A stretch of 64,000 nucleotides of DNA from Maribacter_C sp947494565 (GCF_047345415.1 NZ_JBLFEP010000003.1:1-64000); one strand, 5' to 3'. Positions 26,615 to 35,259 are shown, numbered from the stretch's first letter. Notes: a model not told the origin generated them from the sequence alone. Numbers and translations: made by a program.

Positions 26615-28201
26615 ATGGAAATAACAACGAAACAGATTGTGTTCCTGCTAATGGCAGGAACGCTTTTTTTAGCATGTAAAGACGAAGCTCCAAAGGAAGG
26701 GATTTCCGAAAACAGAAAACCCAATATTATCTATATTTTGGCCGACGATCTGGGCTATGCCGAAGTAGGGGCATACGGGCAAAAAATCATAGAGACCCCA
26801 AATATCGATGCGCTTTCCCGATCAGGTATGTTGTTCACCCAACATTACACCAGTGCTCCGGTCTGTGCGCCGGCACGGCATATGTTGCTGACCGGTAAAC
26901 ATGCGGGCCATGCGTATATACGGAGTAATAGTGAATGGGGCGAACGGGGTGACGTATGGAACTATCGCGCAATGGCCAAAGATTCCACCTTGGAAGGTCA
27001 AGGTGCGATGCCGGACGCTACCGTTACCATGGCCGATCACTTGAAAGAAGTAGGCTATACCACGGGTATCGTCGGTAAATGGGGATTAGGTGCCCCACAT
27101 ACGAAGTCCGTTCCCAATGACATGGGTTTCGATTTTTTCTATGGATATAACTGTCAACGTCAGGCACATACCTATTACCCTTTACATCTTTACAAGAATA
27201 GAAATCGCGTTCATCTACAGAATGACACCATCGCACCGAACACGCCCCTCGACGAAGGTCTAGACCCGAATGATGACGCTAGTTATGCCGATTTCAATTT
27301 AAATGAGTACAGTCCGGATCTGATGTTCAAGGAAATCACGGATTTTGTGGATTCGAATATGGAACGTCCCTTCTTTTTGTACTGGGCAACACCAATACCA
27401 CATGTGGCCTTGCAAGCACCAAAGCGGTGGGTAGATCACTACCGCAAAAAATTAGGGCCTGAAGAACCCTATTTGGCTGGGAAGAAAGCAGGCTCAGGTT
27501 ATTTTCCACATAAGACCCCCCACGCAGCCTACGCGGCGATGGTTTCTTATTTAGATGAGAATATCGGTAAGTTGGTACAGCAATTGAAAGATGCGGGAAT
27601 ATATGAGAATACATTAATCGTTTTTACTTCCGATAACGGCCCTAGCTATGCTGGTGGAGCTGATCCGGAATATTTTGAAAGTGCGAAGCCTTTCCGAGGG
27701 GAATATGGTCGAGGCAAGGGCTTTTTGTATGAGGGGGGTATCAGAGTGCCCATGATCGCCTCTTGGCCCGACAAGATAAAGGCTGGAACTAGAAGCGATC
27801 ATATTTCAGCGCATTATGATATGTTGGCCACCTTCGCCGAGGTAGCAGGGTATACGGTCCCTGAACATACGGATGGAATCAGTTTGTTGCCCACACTTTT
27901 ATCAACGGAATCTCAAGAGGTACACGACTTTCTGTATTGGGAGTTTCCTAGTTATGGGGGTCAAGTAGCCTTGCGGATGGGGGATTGGAAACTTGTACGC
28001 CAAAATCTGAAAAACGAAGAAGAACCAACGTTGGAGCTCTACAACCTTAAGGATGACCCTACGGAAAAAACAAATGTCGCGGAGGCGCACCCTGAAATTA
28101 TTGATAAGGCTTCAAAAATATTCCGTCAAGAAAGGGAGTCACCTGTATTGGAGAACTTTAAGATCCCCTTGTTGGAGACCGGCAATTTAACCGAAAAATA
28201 A
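26615..28201 (+). CDS. S1 family lipoprotein sulfatase (CAPAR active site)
   Basis: This 528-aa sulfatase carries a lipoprotein signal with Cys21 (LFLAC). The metal block LADDLGYAE lies at 42-50, and the formylglycine motif PVCAPARHM holds Cys84. KWGLG (near 153), the TSDNGPSY block (near 341) and a C-terminal domain with LRMGDWKLVRQ complete the arylsulfatase-A-like layout. It begins 3 bases after the Gfo/Idh stop and is followed 34 bases later by the formylglycine-generating enzyme gene, a likely maturation partner. This is the third sulfatase of the locus, each with a different modified-cysteine motif. Sugar specificity cannot be read. Confidence 0.92.
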   Translation: MEITTKQIVFLLMAGTLFLACKDEAPKEGISENRKPNIIYILADDLGYAEVGAYGQKIIETPNIDALSRSGMLFTQHYTSAPVCAPARHMLLTGKHAGHAYIRSNSEWGERGDVWNYRAMAKDSTLEGQGAMPDATVTMADHLKEVGYTTGIVGKWGLGAPHTKSVPNDMGFDFFYGYNCQRQAHTYYPLHLYKNRNRVHLQNDTIAPNTPLDEGLDPNDDASYADFNLNEYSPDLMFKEITDFVDSNMERPFFLYWATPIPHVALQAPKRWVDHYRKKLGPEEPYLAGKKAGSGYFPHKTPHAAYAAMVSYLDENIGKLVQQLKDAGIYENTLIVFTSDNGPSYAGGADPEYFESAKPFRGEYGRGKGFLYEGGIRVPMIASWPDKIKAGTRSDHISAHYDMLATFAEVAGYTVPEHTDGISLLPTLLSTESQEVHDFLYWEFPSYGGQVALRMGDWKLVRQNLKNEEEPTLELYNLKDDPTEKTNVAEAHPEIIDKASKIFRQERESPVLENFKIPLLETGNLTEK

Positions 28202-28235
28202 GCTAACTTTACGCGCTCCATTTAGGAATCGTTTC

Positions 28236-29378
28236 ATGAAGATTATACGAAGATCTACACATTTTCTTTTCGCACTATCGTTGATTTTTGCCTGTAAGAA
28301 CACGCAAAAAGACCAAACTCCGAATTCTGGTTCCGAGGTTAAGGCGGTATCGACCGAGAGAACACCTACAGCTCCTATTCTTGTTGATCCCCCTCAAGAT
28401 ATCAAAGCTCCCGAAGGAATGGTTTGGATTCCTGGTGGGACTTTTGAGCAAGGAGCCGTTTCCCATGATGAGATGGCGATGGGGCACGAAAATCCCGCCA
28501 TTCCTGTAACCGTAAACGGTTTTTTTATGGATGTCCACGAGGTGACCAATGCCGATTTCAAAAAATTCATTGACGAAACGGGGTATGTAACCGTCGCCGA
28601 ACGGGAAATCGATTGGGAGGAAATGAAGAAACAACTTCCCGCAGGTACGGCGAAACCCCATGATAGCATCATGCAACCGGGTTCATTGGTTTTTAAAAAG
28701 ACCAAGAACCCCGTGCCCAATCTTTATGATTTTTCACAATGGTGGGAATGGAAGATTGGAGCCAATTGGAAACAACCCCATGGACCAGGGAGTGATCTTT
28801 CGGGAAAAGAGAATAATCCCGTAGTGCACATTTCTTATGATGATGCCATGGCGTATTGCCAATGGGCCGGAAGGCGTTTGCCCACTGAAGCGGAGTGGGA
28901 GCGGGCAGCCCGTGGAAATCAGAGGAACAAAACCTTTTCTTGGGGCGATGATCATAGTACCCTAGCCAAAATGGCAAATACTTGGAATGGTAATTTTCCT
29001 GTGAACAATACAAAAGCGGACGGCTTTGAGTTAAGAGCCGATGTCGGATCTTATCCACCAAATGATTACGGACTCTATGATATGGCTGGTAATGTTTGGG
29101 AGTGGACCAATGATTGGTACAATACCGATTATTACAAACAAACGAAGCAAGGCGGAAACGTTTTGATCAACCCTACCGGAGCGGAGGTGCCTTATAATGA
29201 ACGAGATCCATATGCCCGTGAAAGGGTAATCAAAGGTGGTTCTTTTTTGTGTAGCGCATCGTATTGTGCAAGCTATCGAATATCTGCCCGAATGGCTACT
29301 AGTCTTGATTCTGCGCAAGAGCACTTAGGGTTTAGAACCGTTGTCACTCCTGAAATGTTTGGGAATACAAGAGAATAA
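28236..29378 (+). CDS. Lipoprotein formylglycine-generating enzyme (FGE/SUMF1 type)
   Basis: This 380-aa protein has a lipoprotein signal (LIFAC) and an FGE-sulfatase domain from about residue 60. Genuine FGE features are GMVWIPGGTFEQG, VTVNGFFMDVHEVTN, GANWKQPHGPGS, WAGRRLPTEAEWERAARG, GLYDMAGNVWEWT and the C-terminal GGSFLCSASYC block. Cys339 and Cys344 match, by my recalled alignment, the two redox cysteines (336 and 341) of human SUMF1. It should convert the sulfatase-motif cysteine to formylglycine using oxygen and copper. The signal places it outside the cytosol, unlike the radical-SAM anSME route usual in Bacteroidetes. It directly follows a sulfatase gene. Confidence 0.9.
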   Translation: MKIIRRSTHFLFALSLIFACKNTQKDQTPNSGSEVKAVSTERTPTAPILVDPPQDIKAPEGMVWIPGGTFEQGAVSHDEMAMGHENPAIPVTVNGFFMDVHEVTNADFKKFIDETGYVTVAEREIDWEEMKKQLPAGTAKPHDSIMQPGSLVFKKTKNPVPNLYDFSQWWEWKIGANWKQPHGPGSDLSGKENNPVVHISYDDAMAYCQWAGRRLPTEAEWERAARGNQRNKTFSWGDDHSTLAKMANTWNGNFPVNNTKADGFELRADVGSYPPNDYGLYDMAGNVWEWTNDWYNTDYYKQTKQGGNVLINPTGAEVPYNERDPYARERVIKGGSFLCSASYCASYRISARMATSLDSAQEHLGFRTVVTPEMFGNTRE

Positions 29379-29379
29379 T

Positions 29380-30504
29380 ATGCAGTTTTTAGAAAATTTC
29401 ACCCCTGAACTTACAATAGCCTCCCCCGGTCGAATCAATTTCATCGGAGAGCATACGGACTATAACTTGGGATATGTATTGCCCACTGCCATAGGGAATA
29501 AGATTACCTTTAAATTGGCCAAGAACGGTAGCCCTAGCCGGTGTAATGTTTATTCTTTAGGTTATGAGGGCTTTTCGTTCGATTTAGACCAACTTAAAAT
29601 CAGTGAAACCGAATGGCACAATTATGTGCTAGGGGTTTTATATGAGATTGCAATGCTAACGGATAAGGTAAAGGGATTCGATTGTACGATCGAAAGCGAC
29701 TTGCCTTTGGGTTCCGGATTGAGTTCTTCGGCTGCGATGGAATGTGGTCTAGCCTTCGGCTTAAATGAACTATTCGATTTACAGTTATCCAAAATAACCC
29801 TTGTAGAGCTATCGCAACGAGCCGAGCATAATTATGTGGGAACCCAATGTGGTATCATGGATCAGTTCGCTTCAGTGATGAGTAAGAAAGGTACTGTTAT
29901 ACTTCTAGATTGCCGATCCTTGGACTACCAACACATTCCGATTCATATAGCTCCTTACAGGATTATTATGTTGAACACCAAGGTGTCACATAATCTTGCC
30001 TCTAGTGAATATAACACTCGAAGACAAGAATGTGAGGAAGGAGTGTCCCTTATCAAAGAAAGCCACCCACAAGTCAATTCCTTACGCGATGTGACCCGTA
30101 CGATGCTAGAAGCCCACCGCGATAAGATGCGGCAGAAGGTGTACAATCGTTGCTCTTTCATTATCGATGAAAATAAAAGGGTGCTTGATATGGTCGAAGC
30201 CTTTAAGGCGAACGATCTAAAGGCTGTAGGTGAAATTTTATACAAGGCACATGATGGTATTAGTGCACTTTATGAAGTAAGCTGCCCAGAATCCGATTTT
30301 TTGGTAGCGCATACGAAAGACAACCCTGGCGTTTTAGGCGCGCGTCAGACCGGTGGAGGTTTCGGCGGTTGCACTTTGAATTTGGTTCACGAGGCTGTTG
30401 TAGATGAATTCGTGGAACATGCTTCAAAAGCGTATCTCGAAAAATTCAATATACACTTGGAAGCCTTCGAAGTAGCCCCTAGTGGTGGAACGACTTGTCT
30501 GTAA
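29380..30504 (+). CDS. galK: Galactokinase (GHMP kinase)
   Basis: This 374-aa cytosolic kinase phosphorylates D-galactose at C1 as the first committed Leloir step. The galactokinase signature GRINFIGEHTDYNLG is at residues 16-30, the GHMP ATP-loop LPLGSGLSSSAAME near 110, MDQFASVMS near 155, and GARQTGGGFGGCT near 325. The frame extends upstream to 29341, but the ATG at 29380, 1 base after the FGE stop, gives the normal N terminus. Its place at the end of the sulfatase/FGE operon implies that galactose is among the sugars released by this locus. No other Leloir gene is in the window. Confidence 0.95.
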   Translation: MQFLENFTPELTIASPGRINFIGEHTDYNLGYVLPTAIGNKITFKLAKNGSPSRCNVYSLGYEGFSFDLDQLKISETEWHNYVLGVLYEIAMLTDKVKGFDCTIESDLPLGSGLSSSAAMECGLAFGLNELFDLQLSKITLVELSQRAEHNYVGTQCGIMDQFASVMSKKGTVILLDCRSLDYQHIPIHIAPYRIIMLNTKVSHNLASSEYNTRRQECEEGVSLIKESHPQVNSLRDVTRTMLEAHRDKMRQKVYNRCSFIIDENKRVLDMVEAFKANDLKAVGEILYKAHDGISALYEVSCPESDFLVAHTKDNPGVLGARQTGGGFGGCTLNLVHEAVVDEFVEHASKAYLEKFNIHLEAFEVAPSGGTTCL

Positions 30505-30513
30505 AGATATCCT

Positions 30514-31218
30514 TTAGTCCGAGTTGGTCAATGCCTCTTCCAGCTCTTCCTTTTTGTGTCTACTGAGAGGAATTTGTTGTCCTCCCACTTCTACAAGGGC
30601 GCTGCTGAATTGCTGCACCTTGTTCAAGTTCACGATATACGATTTATGAATACGTAAGAACTGGTTTTCGGGTAACTTTTTTATGAAGGCTTTCATAGTG
30701 GAAAGCACGAGAATGTTCGCATCTTCGGTAACTACTTTGATATAATCGCCAAGTCCTTCGATCCACTTGATTTCGCTAATGACCACCTTGACTTTCTTCA
30801 GGCTACTGTTCACGAAAATATGTTCTTCCTCCTGTTTGGACCTCGATTTTTCACCCGCACGGACCAACGCCTTTTTAATGGCATCATCAAAACGGTCTTT
30901 CGTAATGGGTTTAAGAAGATAATCGGTTACGTTGTAATCAAATGCTTTGAGCGCATATCCGGGCTTACCGGTTATCAAAATCACCTGAGGCGGGTGCTCC
31001 ATTGATTCTATGAATTCAAAACCATCTAGGATAGGCATTTCCACGTCAAGGAAAACCAAGTCGATCTCCTTTGAATTTACCTTTTTTTGGGCTTCGAAAC
31101 CATCTTTGTACTGAACGATAAGTTCTAGATCTGGATGGTTGGCAATGAGTGTGCTCACAGCCAATCGTTGAACCGCAGAGTCATCTACTACGATACTTCT
31201 TAGTTTCTTTGCTTGCAT
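30514..31218 (-). CDS. LytTR-family response regulator
   Basis: This 234-aa response regulator has an N-terminal receiver (about 5-120) with acidic DD at 12-13, phospho-acceptor Asp58 in LVFLDVEMP, ITGKPGY and a conserved K in LLKPI. A C-terminal LytTR DNA-binding domain (about 135-230) includes LRIHKSYIVNLNKV and PLSRHKKEEL. A TTG at 31257 could extend it by 13 residues; the ATG at 31218 is preferred. No histidine kinase gene is adjacent, so its partner is elsewhere. It ends 9 bases from galK, convergently, with no visible terminator between. Confidence 0.9.
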   Translation of the reverse strand: MQAKKLRSIVVDDSAVQRLAVSTLIANHPDLELIVQYKDGFEAQKKVNSKEIDLVFLDVEMPILDGFEFIESMEHPPQVILITGKPGYALKAFDYNVTDYLLKPITKDRFDDAIKKALVRAGEKSRSKQEEEHIFVNSSLKKVKVVISEIKWIEGLGDYIKVVTEDANILVLSTMKAFIKKLPENQFLRIHKSYIVNLNKVQQFSSALVEVGGQQIPLSRHKKEELEEALTNSD

Positions 31219-31528
31219 GTTAATAATGTGTTTCTTATCAATTTTTGAACTTGACAAAACTTCCTTATCTCCTGTCTACAATTAGCTACTCCGTTCCATA
31301 TCGGGAGGTAAAAGTAAGATATCCTTCACTAAAATGTGTTAAAACCTATCAACAGCATTTTTTTTTAACATTGATCCACCTTCCAACTTGGTACTACAAG
31401 ACCCTAATGGAAAGCACTCAATTTTTAGCAATAATCAGGCCAAGGTCATTTATCAATATCGTTCAAGAACAATCTCAATCCTTGAGATACTGTTGATAAC
31501 TTAGCTGTAAGGTTTTTGTTAAAACATC

Positions 31529-31536
31529 TACTTTTG
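31529..31536 (+). promoter_or_regulatory. Candidate trxB promoter -7 element (TAnnTTTG type)
   Basis: TACTTTTG fits the Bacteroidetes -7 consensus TAnnTTTG exactly, 64 bases before the trxB start. The nearest TTTG upstream (31515-31518) is only 10 bases away, too close for a standard -33 element, so this is a tentative call. Confidence 0.3.
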
Positions 31537-31569
31537 TAAGGTTAGAAGCGTAACACTTACTTAATAGAG

Positions 31570-31586
31570 GCTAAGTATTGCTTAGC
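31570..31586 (+). repeat. Hairpin in trxB leader
   Basis: Arms GCTAAG and CTTAGC with a TATTG loop form a 6-bp stem ending 14 bases before the trxB ATG, inside the predicted 5' leader. It could affect translation start or be a protein-binding dyad. Confidence 0.4.
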
Positions 31587-31600
31587 ATAAAACTGAGATT

Positions 31601-32566
31601 ATGTCCGGAAGTATTGAAAGAGTAAAAACACTGATTATAGGCTCTGGCCCTGCGGGCTATACCGCAGCCATATATGCGGCAAGAGCCGATTTGAAACCTT
31701 TGGTGTATACAGGTATGGAACCAGGAGGTCAATTGACCACGACCACGGAGGTCGATAATTTTCCTGGATATCCAGAAGGAATAGATGGTCCCACCATGAT
31801 GGTACAATTGCAGCAACAAGCGGAACGTTTTGGAACCGAGGTTCGTATTGGAATGGTTACCGCAGTTGAGTTGAGTGACGAGGTAGGGGGAATTCACAAG
31901 GCCACGGTGGATGGATCCAAGCAAATAGAGGCCGAAACCATTATTATTTCGACAGGAGCAACGGCGAAATACTTGGGAATCCCAAGCGAGCAGCGTTTGC
32001 GAGGTGGCGGCGTATCGGCATGTGCCGTTTGTGATGGCTTTTTCTACAAGGGCCAAGATGTGGCTATTGTCGGTGCGGGAGATACGGCGGCAGAAGAGGC
32101 GTCATACTTAGCGAATATCTGCAACAAAGTAACAATGCTGGTCCGTAAGGATCATATGAGGGCTTCCAAGGCCATGCAACACCGTGTGAACAGCCTAAAG
32201 AATATTGAGGTTCGGTACAATACCGAAGTCGATGAGGTTCTAGGCGATCAGGTTGTTGAAGGGCTACGAATGGTCAATAACCAAACTGGTGAGAAAGAGG
32301 ATATCGCCATAACAGGATTATTTATTGCCATTGGCCATAAACCGAATACCGATATTTTTAAAGGTCAACTCGATATGGATGAGACGGGGTATTTGATTAC
32401 GGAAGGCAAGTCGACCAAAACCAATAAGCCAGGAGTTTTCGCAAGTGGTGATGCCCAGGACAAAGAATACCGACAAGCCGTTACGGCTGCAGGTACCGGT
32501 TGTATGGCGGCATTGGATGCCGAACGTTACTTGGCTACTGTTGAAACCGCGGAAAAGGTTTCCTAA
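31601..32566 (+). CDS. trxB: Thioredoxin reductase
   Basis: This 321-aa cytosolic flavoprotein uses NADPH to reduce thioredoxin. The FAD loop TLIIGSGPAGYTAAIYAAR is at about residues 8-26. The redox pair is CAVC (Cys141, Cys144), followed by the NADPH loop VAIVGAGDTAAEEA (near 158) and the C-terminal GVFASGDAQDKEYRQA block. Length and motifs are those of low-molecular-weight bacterial TrxB. It stands alone, with its own 5' region and a strong terminator right after its stop. Confidence is high. Confidence 0.97.
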   Translation: MSGSIERVKTLIIGSGPAGYTAAIYAARADLKPLVYTGMEPGGQLTTTTEVDNFPGYPEGIDGPTMMVQLQQQAERFGTEVRIGMVTAVELSDEVGGIHKATVDGSKQIEAETIIISTGATAKYLGIPSEQRLRGGGVSACAVCDGFFYKGQDVAIVGAGDTAAEEASYLANICNKVTMLVRKDHMRASKAMQHRVNSLKNIEVRYNTEVDEVLGDQVVEGLRMVNNQTGEKEDIAITGLFIAIGHKPNTDIFKGQLDMDETGYLITEGKSTKTNKPGVFASGDAQDKEYRQAVTAAGTGCMAALDAERYLATVETAEKVS

Positions 32567-32589
32567 GAAGTGTAATATTGAAAAAAACT

Positions 32590-32609
32590 CCGCTAGGGTA
32601 CCCTAGCGG
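32590..32609. terminator. Rho-independent terminator, bidirectional, after trxB
   Basis: A perfect 20-base palindrome (CCGCTAGGGT/ACCCTAGCGG) is flanked by A-rich sequence on the left and seven T on the right. It lies between the convergent trxB and the gene ending at 32635 and can end transcription from both sides. Confidence 0.9.
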
Positions 32610-32634
32610 GTTTTTTTGTAATCGATTGTATCAA

Positions 32635-33087
32635 CTAATCGATCCTTGAATAGTTCTCGGAAAAGGTTCTATTACCTTCTTCATCATGACTTATTTGGCT
32701 GTAGGTATCATCATCAAGTTTTAGTTCAAAGGTGAAAACCCGCATGGTATCAAGTGCACTCATCATTTCATTATCGCCGAATTCAATGGTTTCTATCAAT
32801 TGATCGTTGGTGATTTTGTAAGATCCGTAACCGAATCGGGCTACTTTGTCCTTTGGTACATAACGAGACCACATAATTTTACCGTTGTAGTACATTTTCA
32901 CCTGTTTATAACCGTCAGAGGCCATGACGGTATCCGTGACATTTTCCCCATCATAGTTGTAAAAGCTTTTTAATTCCCATGTTCCCTCAATAGAATGAAA
33001 GGCGTCAGGCTGATTTGATTTAAAATCGGTGGCCGATACCAGAATCAGTGTCAGCACCAGCAGTGATAGTATTTTTTTCATGGTCAT
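32635..33087 (-). CDS. Small secreted protein, lipocalin-like fold possible
   Basis: This 150-aa protein has a clear signal peptide (KKILSLLVLTLILVSA). The mature region is beta-rich and starts with SIEGTWELKSFYNYDGE, with further strands YGSYKITNDQLIETIEF and FTFELKLDDDTYSQI. This is the pattern of small Bacteroidetes lipocalin-like or DUF4488-type proteins that bind small ligands. I do not recognise a specific function. A second ATG six bases in (33081) is an equally good start. It is a single-gene unit ended by the shared terminator with trxB. Confidence 0.75.
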   Translation of the reverse strand: MTMKKILSLLVLTLILVSATDFKSNQPDAFHSIEGTWELKSFYNYDGENVTDTVMASDGYKQVKMYYNGKIMWSRYVPKDKVARFGYGSYKITNDQLIETIEFGDNEMMSALDTMRVFTFELKLDDDTYSQISHDEEGNRTFSENYSRID

Positions 33088-33208
33088 AGTATTTTAGCGT
33101 TATCAATTGAATACTAAAAAGTTACAAAAATTTTAACAGATTAGCAATAAACAACACCTTAAGTTAATGATATGAAAAAATAAAAAGTATTATGTTTTGA
33201 AATTCAAA

Positions 33209-34249
33209 TTATTTGTAGGAATTCACCAAATCAGATAGGAATAAGATGTCTTTTTGGGTATGAACCGCAGAAATGACAATTCGACTCATGAGCACACCTT
33301 GCTCGTTTGGGTACTTGAAGTTGGTGACGAGCACTCCATTCTCCTCTAAAAATTCAACGAATTCAATATCTTCAAATGAAAAGACGGGATGTTCTTCAAG
33401 AAACTGAAATCGATGAAGTTTGTCCCCTATCCGTGATTGGAACAAACGAAGGTTTGCCTTTAGTTTCTTTAGTTTTGTCTTGAAAAGAGGTCGAGCCGCT
33501 ATCAATGTAGCAAGTGCCGCTGGCGCTGCTGGACTAGCACCACCATATACATCGGTACTTTTCAATTGGTCTATGCGTGTTTGGGTTCCGAAGATAGCTC
33601 CGGCTTGTATTCCGAACCCTTTTCCCAAAGAGCAACAGACGATTATTTCTTTAGGATTCATTTTTTTTAAGATTTGATAGGCTCCTCCACCTTGTTGACC
33701 CATAATGCCGATACCATGTGAATCGTCGACTACTAGAATTACGTGATTTAAATTAAAGTCTCGTAAACCACTAAAGTTTGGGTAGCAGGCTTCCGTAGTA
33801 TCTACGGCATCTAAAAACAGCACTGGCGTTTTGTTCGCTAGGGTTTGCTCCATTTGCTCGAACAAATCATGAAGGTTTTTAAAAGGTACGGATTCCTTTT
33901 GTAGTAGAGCGGAATGTGTGTTGGGGGCATACCAACAACTATAATAGTCAGTATTGAAGTGTTGGGCAACCAATTGTCCTGATAAGAATCCTGATGATAG
34001 GGTAGTGCAGGCTTCGCTGCTCGATAGGGTTGTCAAGACTTTTTCGGCCTGATCAAAGATGGGGATCTTAATATTCGCCTTCCTTGAAGCCCCGTAGTTT
34101 GTGCCATAGCGCTTGACATTCTCAATAAACATGTTCTGAAAGTTCGGGTCGGTCTGTAATCCTAGATAGGATGTTCCTCCAAAATAGAGAAAGCGCTTTC
34201 CCGAAATATGCAGTTCCCTCCCAGGAAAAGAATCTATGGAATAATTCAT
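33209..34249 (-). CDS. BioF/KBL-like PLP-dependent acyltransferase-fold enzyme
   Basis: This 346-aa PLP enzyme belongs to the alpha-oxoamine synthase type of class II aminotransferases (8-amino-7-oxononanoate synthase, 2-amino-3-ketobutyrate CoA ligase). Seen are the N-terminal NYLGLQ-like YLGLQTDP, GTNYGASRK, the DDSHGIG block that contacts the PLP pyridine and the SLGKGFG block with the Schiff-base lysine. It is shorter than typical BioF proteins (about 385). Its start overlaps the dipeptide epimerase stop (ATGA-type, 34246-34249), so the two are coupled. The real reaction is unknown. A biotin role seems unlikely, as no bio gene is near. Confidence 0.8.
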   Translation of the reverse strand: MNYSIDSFPGRELHISGKRFLYFGGTSYLGLQTDPNFQNMFIENVKRYGTNYGASRKANIKIPIFDQAEKVLTTLSSSEACTTLSSGFLSGQLVAQHFNTDYYSCWYAPNTHSALLQKESVPFKNLHDLFEQMEQTLANKTPVLFLDAVDTTEACYPNFSGLRDFNLNHVILVVDDSHGIGIMGQQGGGAYQILKKMNPKEIIVCCSLGKGFGIQAGAIFGTQTRIDQLKSTDVYGGASPAAPAALATLIAARPLFKTKLKKLKANLRLFQSRIGDKLHRFQFLEEHPVFSFEDIEFVEFLEENGVLVTNFKYPNEQGVLMSRIVISAVHTQKDILFLSDLVNSYK

Positions 34250-35259
34250 TTTGTAAGCGTTATACCACTACCGCCGAGTTCGGGAAAAATGACTTTTCCT
34301 TGCGCAGTGATTCGAACACCTTCGGCAATATCTTCTGAAAGCAATAGCGCCCCATCCATATCCACATAGTCCAATTGCGGTAATAATTGTGCGATGGCCG
34401 AAATACCGACGGTAGATTCCGTCATACAGCCCACCATAATCTTAAGTCCGAGCTCTTTTCCTTTTGCGATCATGCGAAGAGCAGGAGTGAGGCCTCCGCA
34501 TTTTGTTAGCTTGATATTAATGCCGTTAAAATGGAGGGCGCATTTGTCCACATCTTCTTCTGTAATGCAACTTTCGTCAGCGATAACGGGCAATACACTA
34601 TGATGCATGACCTGCTCCATGCCCTGCCAGTCATCCGCTTTCAAGGGTTGCTCCAAAAATTCTACGCCAAGTTCTTTTAAAAGGGGAGCATTGAAAATCG
34701 TCTCTTTTGCGCTCCAGGCACAATTCGCATCAATTCTGAAAACAGCGTTTGTAATCGCTCTGAGCTCTTTAATAATGGCGACATCATTTTCGGTGCCTAA
34801 TTTTATTTTATAGATGGGCCAAGGTTTCTCCAATATTTTGGCTTTCATTTTTTCCACGGTATCCAATCCAATGGTATAATTGGTCGTAGGGTACTTTGAA
34901 ATGGACGTATTCCAGATTTGGTATAGGGGTTTGCCCCTAAGTTTTCCATACAGATCATGTGCCGCTAGGTCTAAGGCACAAATCGCAAAATTCGACAATC
35001 CCATTTTGGTAATAAAGGAGTGAAATTGCAACGGATCGGTAAACGCATAGTTGTTTAGCTCTTTTTCTATACTTCTTATTTCCGCTATCATTTGCTCGGC
35101 GGTCGCACCGTAATACGGGTTCGAAGTAGCTTCGCCATAGCCAGTTTGGCCATTCTCGGAGAGGGAAACGATGAGGGTATCTTGAAAATCATGCGATTCT
35201 CTCGAAATGCTAAAGGTGTGTTTTAGTTTTAGCGTGAATTTTTTTAGGACAAGTTGCAT
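34246..35259 (-). CDS. Dipeptide epimerase (L-Ala-D/L-Glu type), enolase superfamily
   Basis: This 337-aa cytosolic enzyme epimerises dipeptides, typically L-Ala-D-Glu released from peptidoglycan, to the L,L form for reuse. The muconate-lactonising subgroup residues are clear: IYKIKLG with the K-x-K base pair (near 151), metal ligands in RIDANCAW, EFLEQPL and ADESC, and the second base lysine in NIKLTKCGG (near 256). It is translated first and overlaps the PLP-enzyme gene by 4 bases. The exact dipeptide is not readable; this family includes members with other dipeptide specificities. Confidence 0.9.
   Translation of the reverse strand: MQLVLKKFTLKLKHTFSISRESHDFQDTLIVSLSENGQTGYGEATSNPYYGATAEQMIAEIRSIEKELNNYAFTDPLQFHSFITKMGLSNFAICALDLAAHDLYGKLRGKPLYQIWNTSISKYPTTNYTIGLDTVEKMKAKILEKPWPIYKIKLGTENDVAIIKELRAITNAVFRIDANCAWSAKETIFNAPLLKELGVEFLEQPLKADDWQGMEQVMHHSVLPVIADESCITEEDVDKCALHFNGINIKLTKCGGLTPALRMIAKGKELGLKIMVGCMTESTVGISAIAQLLPQLDYVDMDGALLLSEDIAEGVRITAQGKVIFPELGGSGITLTK

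Larger units (their letters stand above)
31219..31600. promoter_or_regulatory. Intergenic region upstream of trxB and the LytTR gene
   Basis: This 382-base stretch separates two divergent genes. It contains a dyad ATCTCAA-tcc-TTGAGAT at 31472-31488, a candidate flavobacterial -7 element at 31529-31536 (TACTTTTG), and a hairpin GCTAAG-tattg-CTTAGC at 31570-31586 just before the trxB start. An 83-codon open frame crosses it from a TTG at 31245, but it has no recognisable features and overlaps the LytTR gene start; I do not call it a gene. Nothing else is apparent. Confidence 0.6.

Noticed and set aside
28275..28676. 133-codon frame antisense to the FGE gene
   Set aside because: It is a shadow of a strongly supported gene on the other strand, with low-complexity, cysteine- and arginine-scattered sequence and no family features.
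31245..31496. 83-codon plus-strand open frame in the trxB upstream gap
   Set aside because: It starts at TTG, overlaps the LytTR gene start antisense, has no recognisable motif and no ribosome-binding site. Most likely it is chance.
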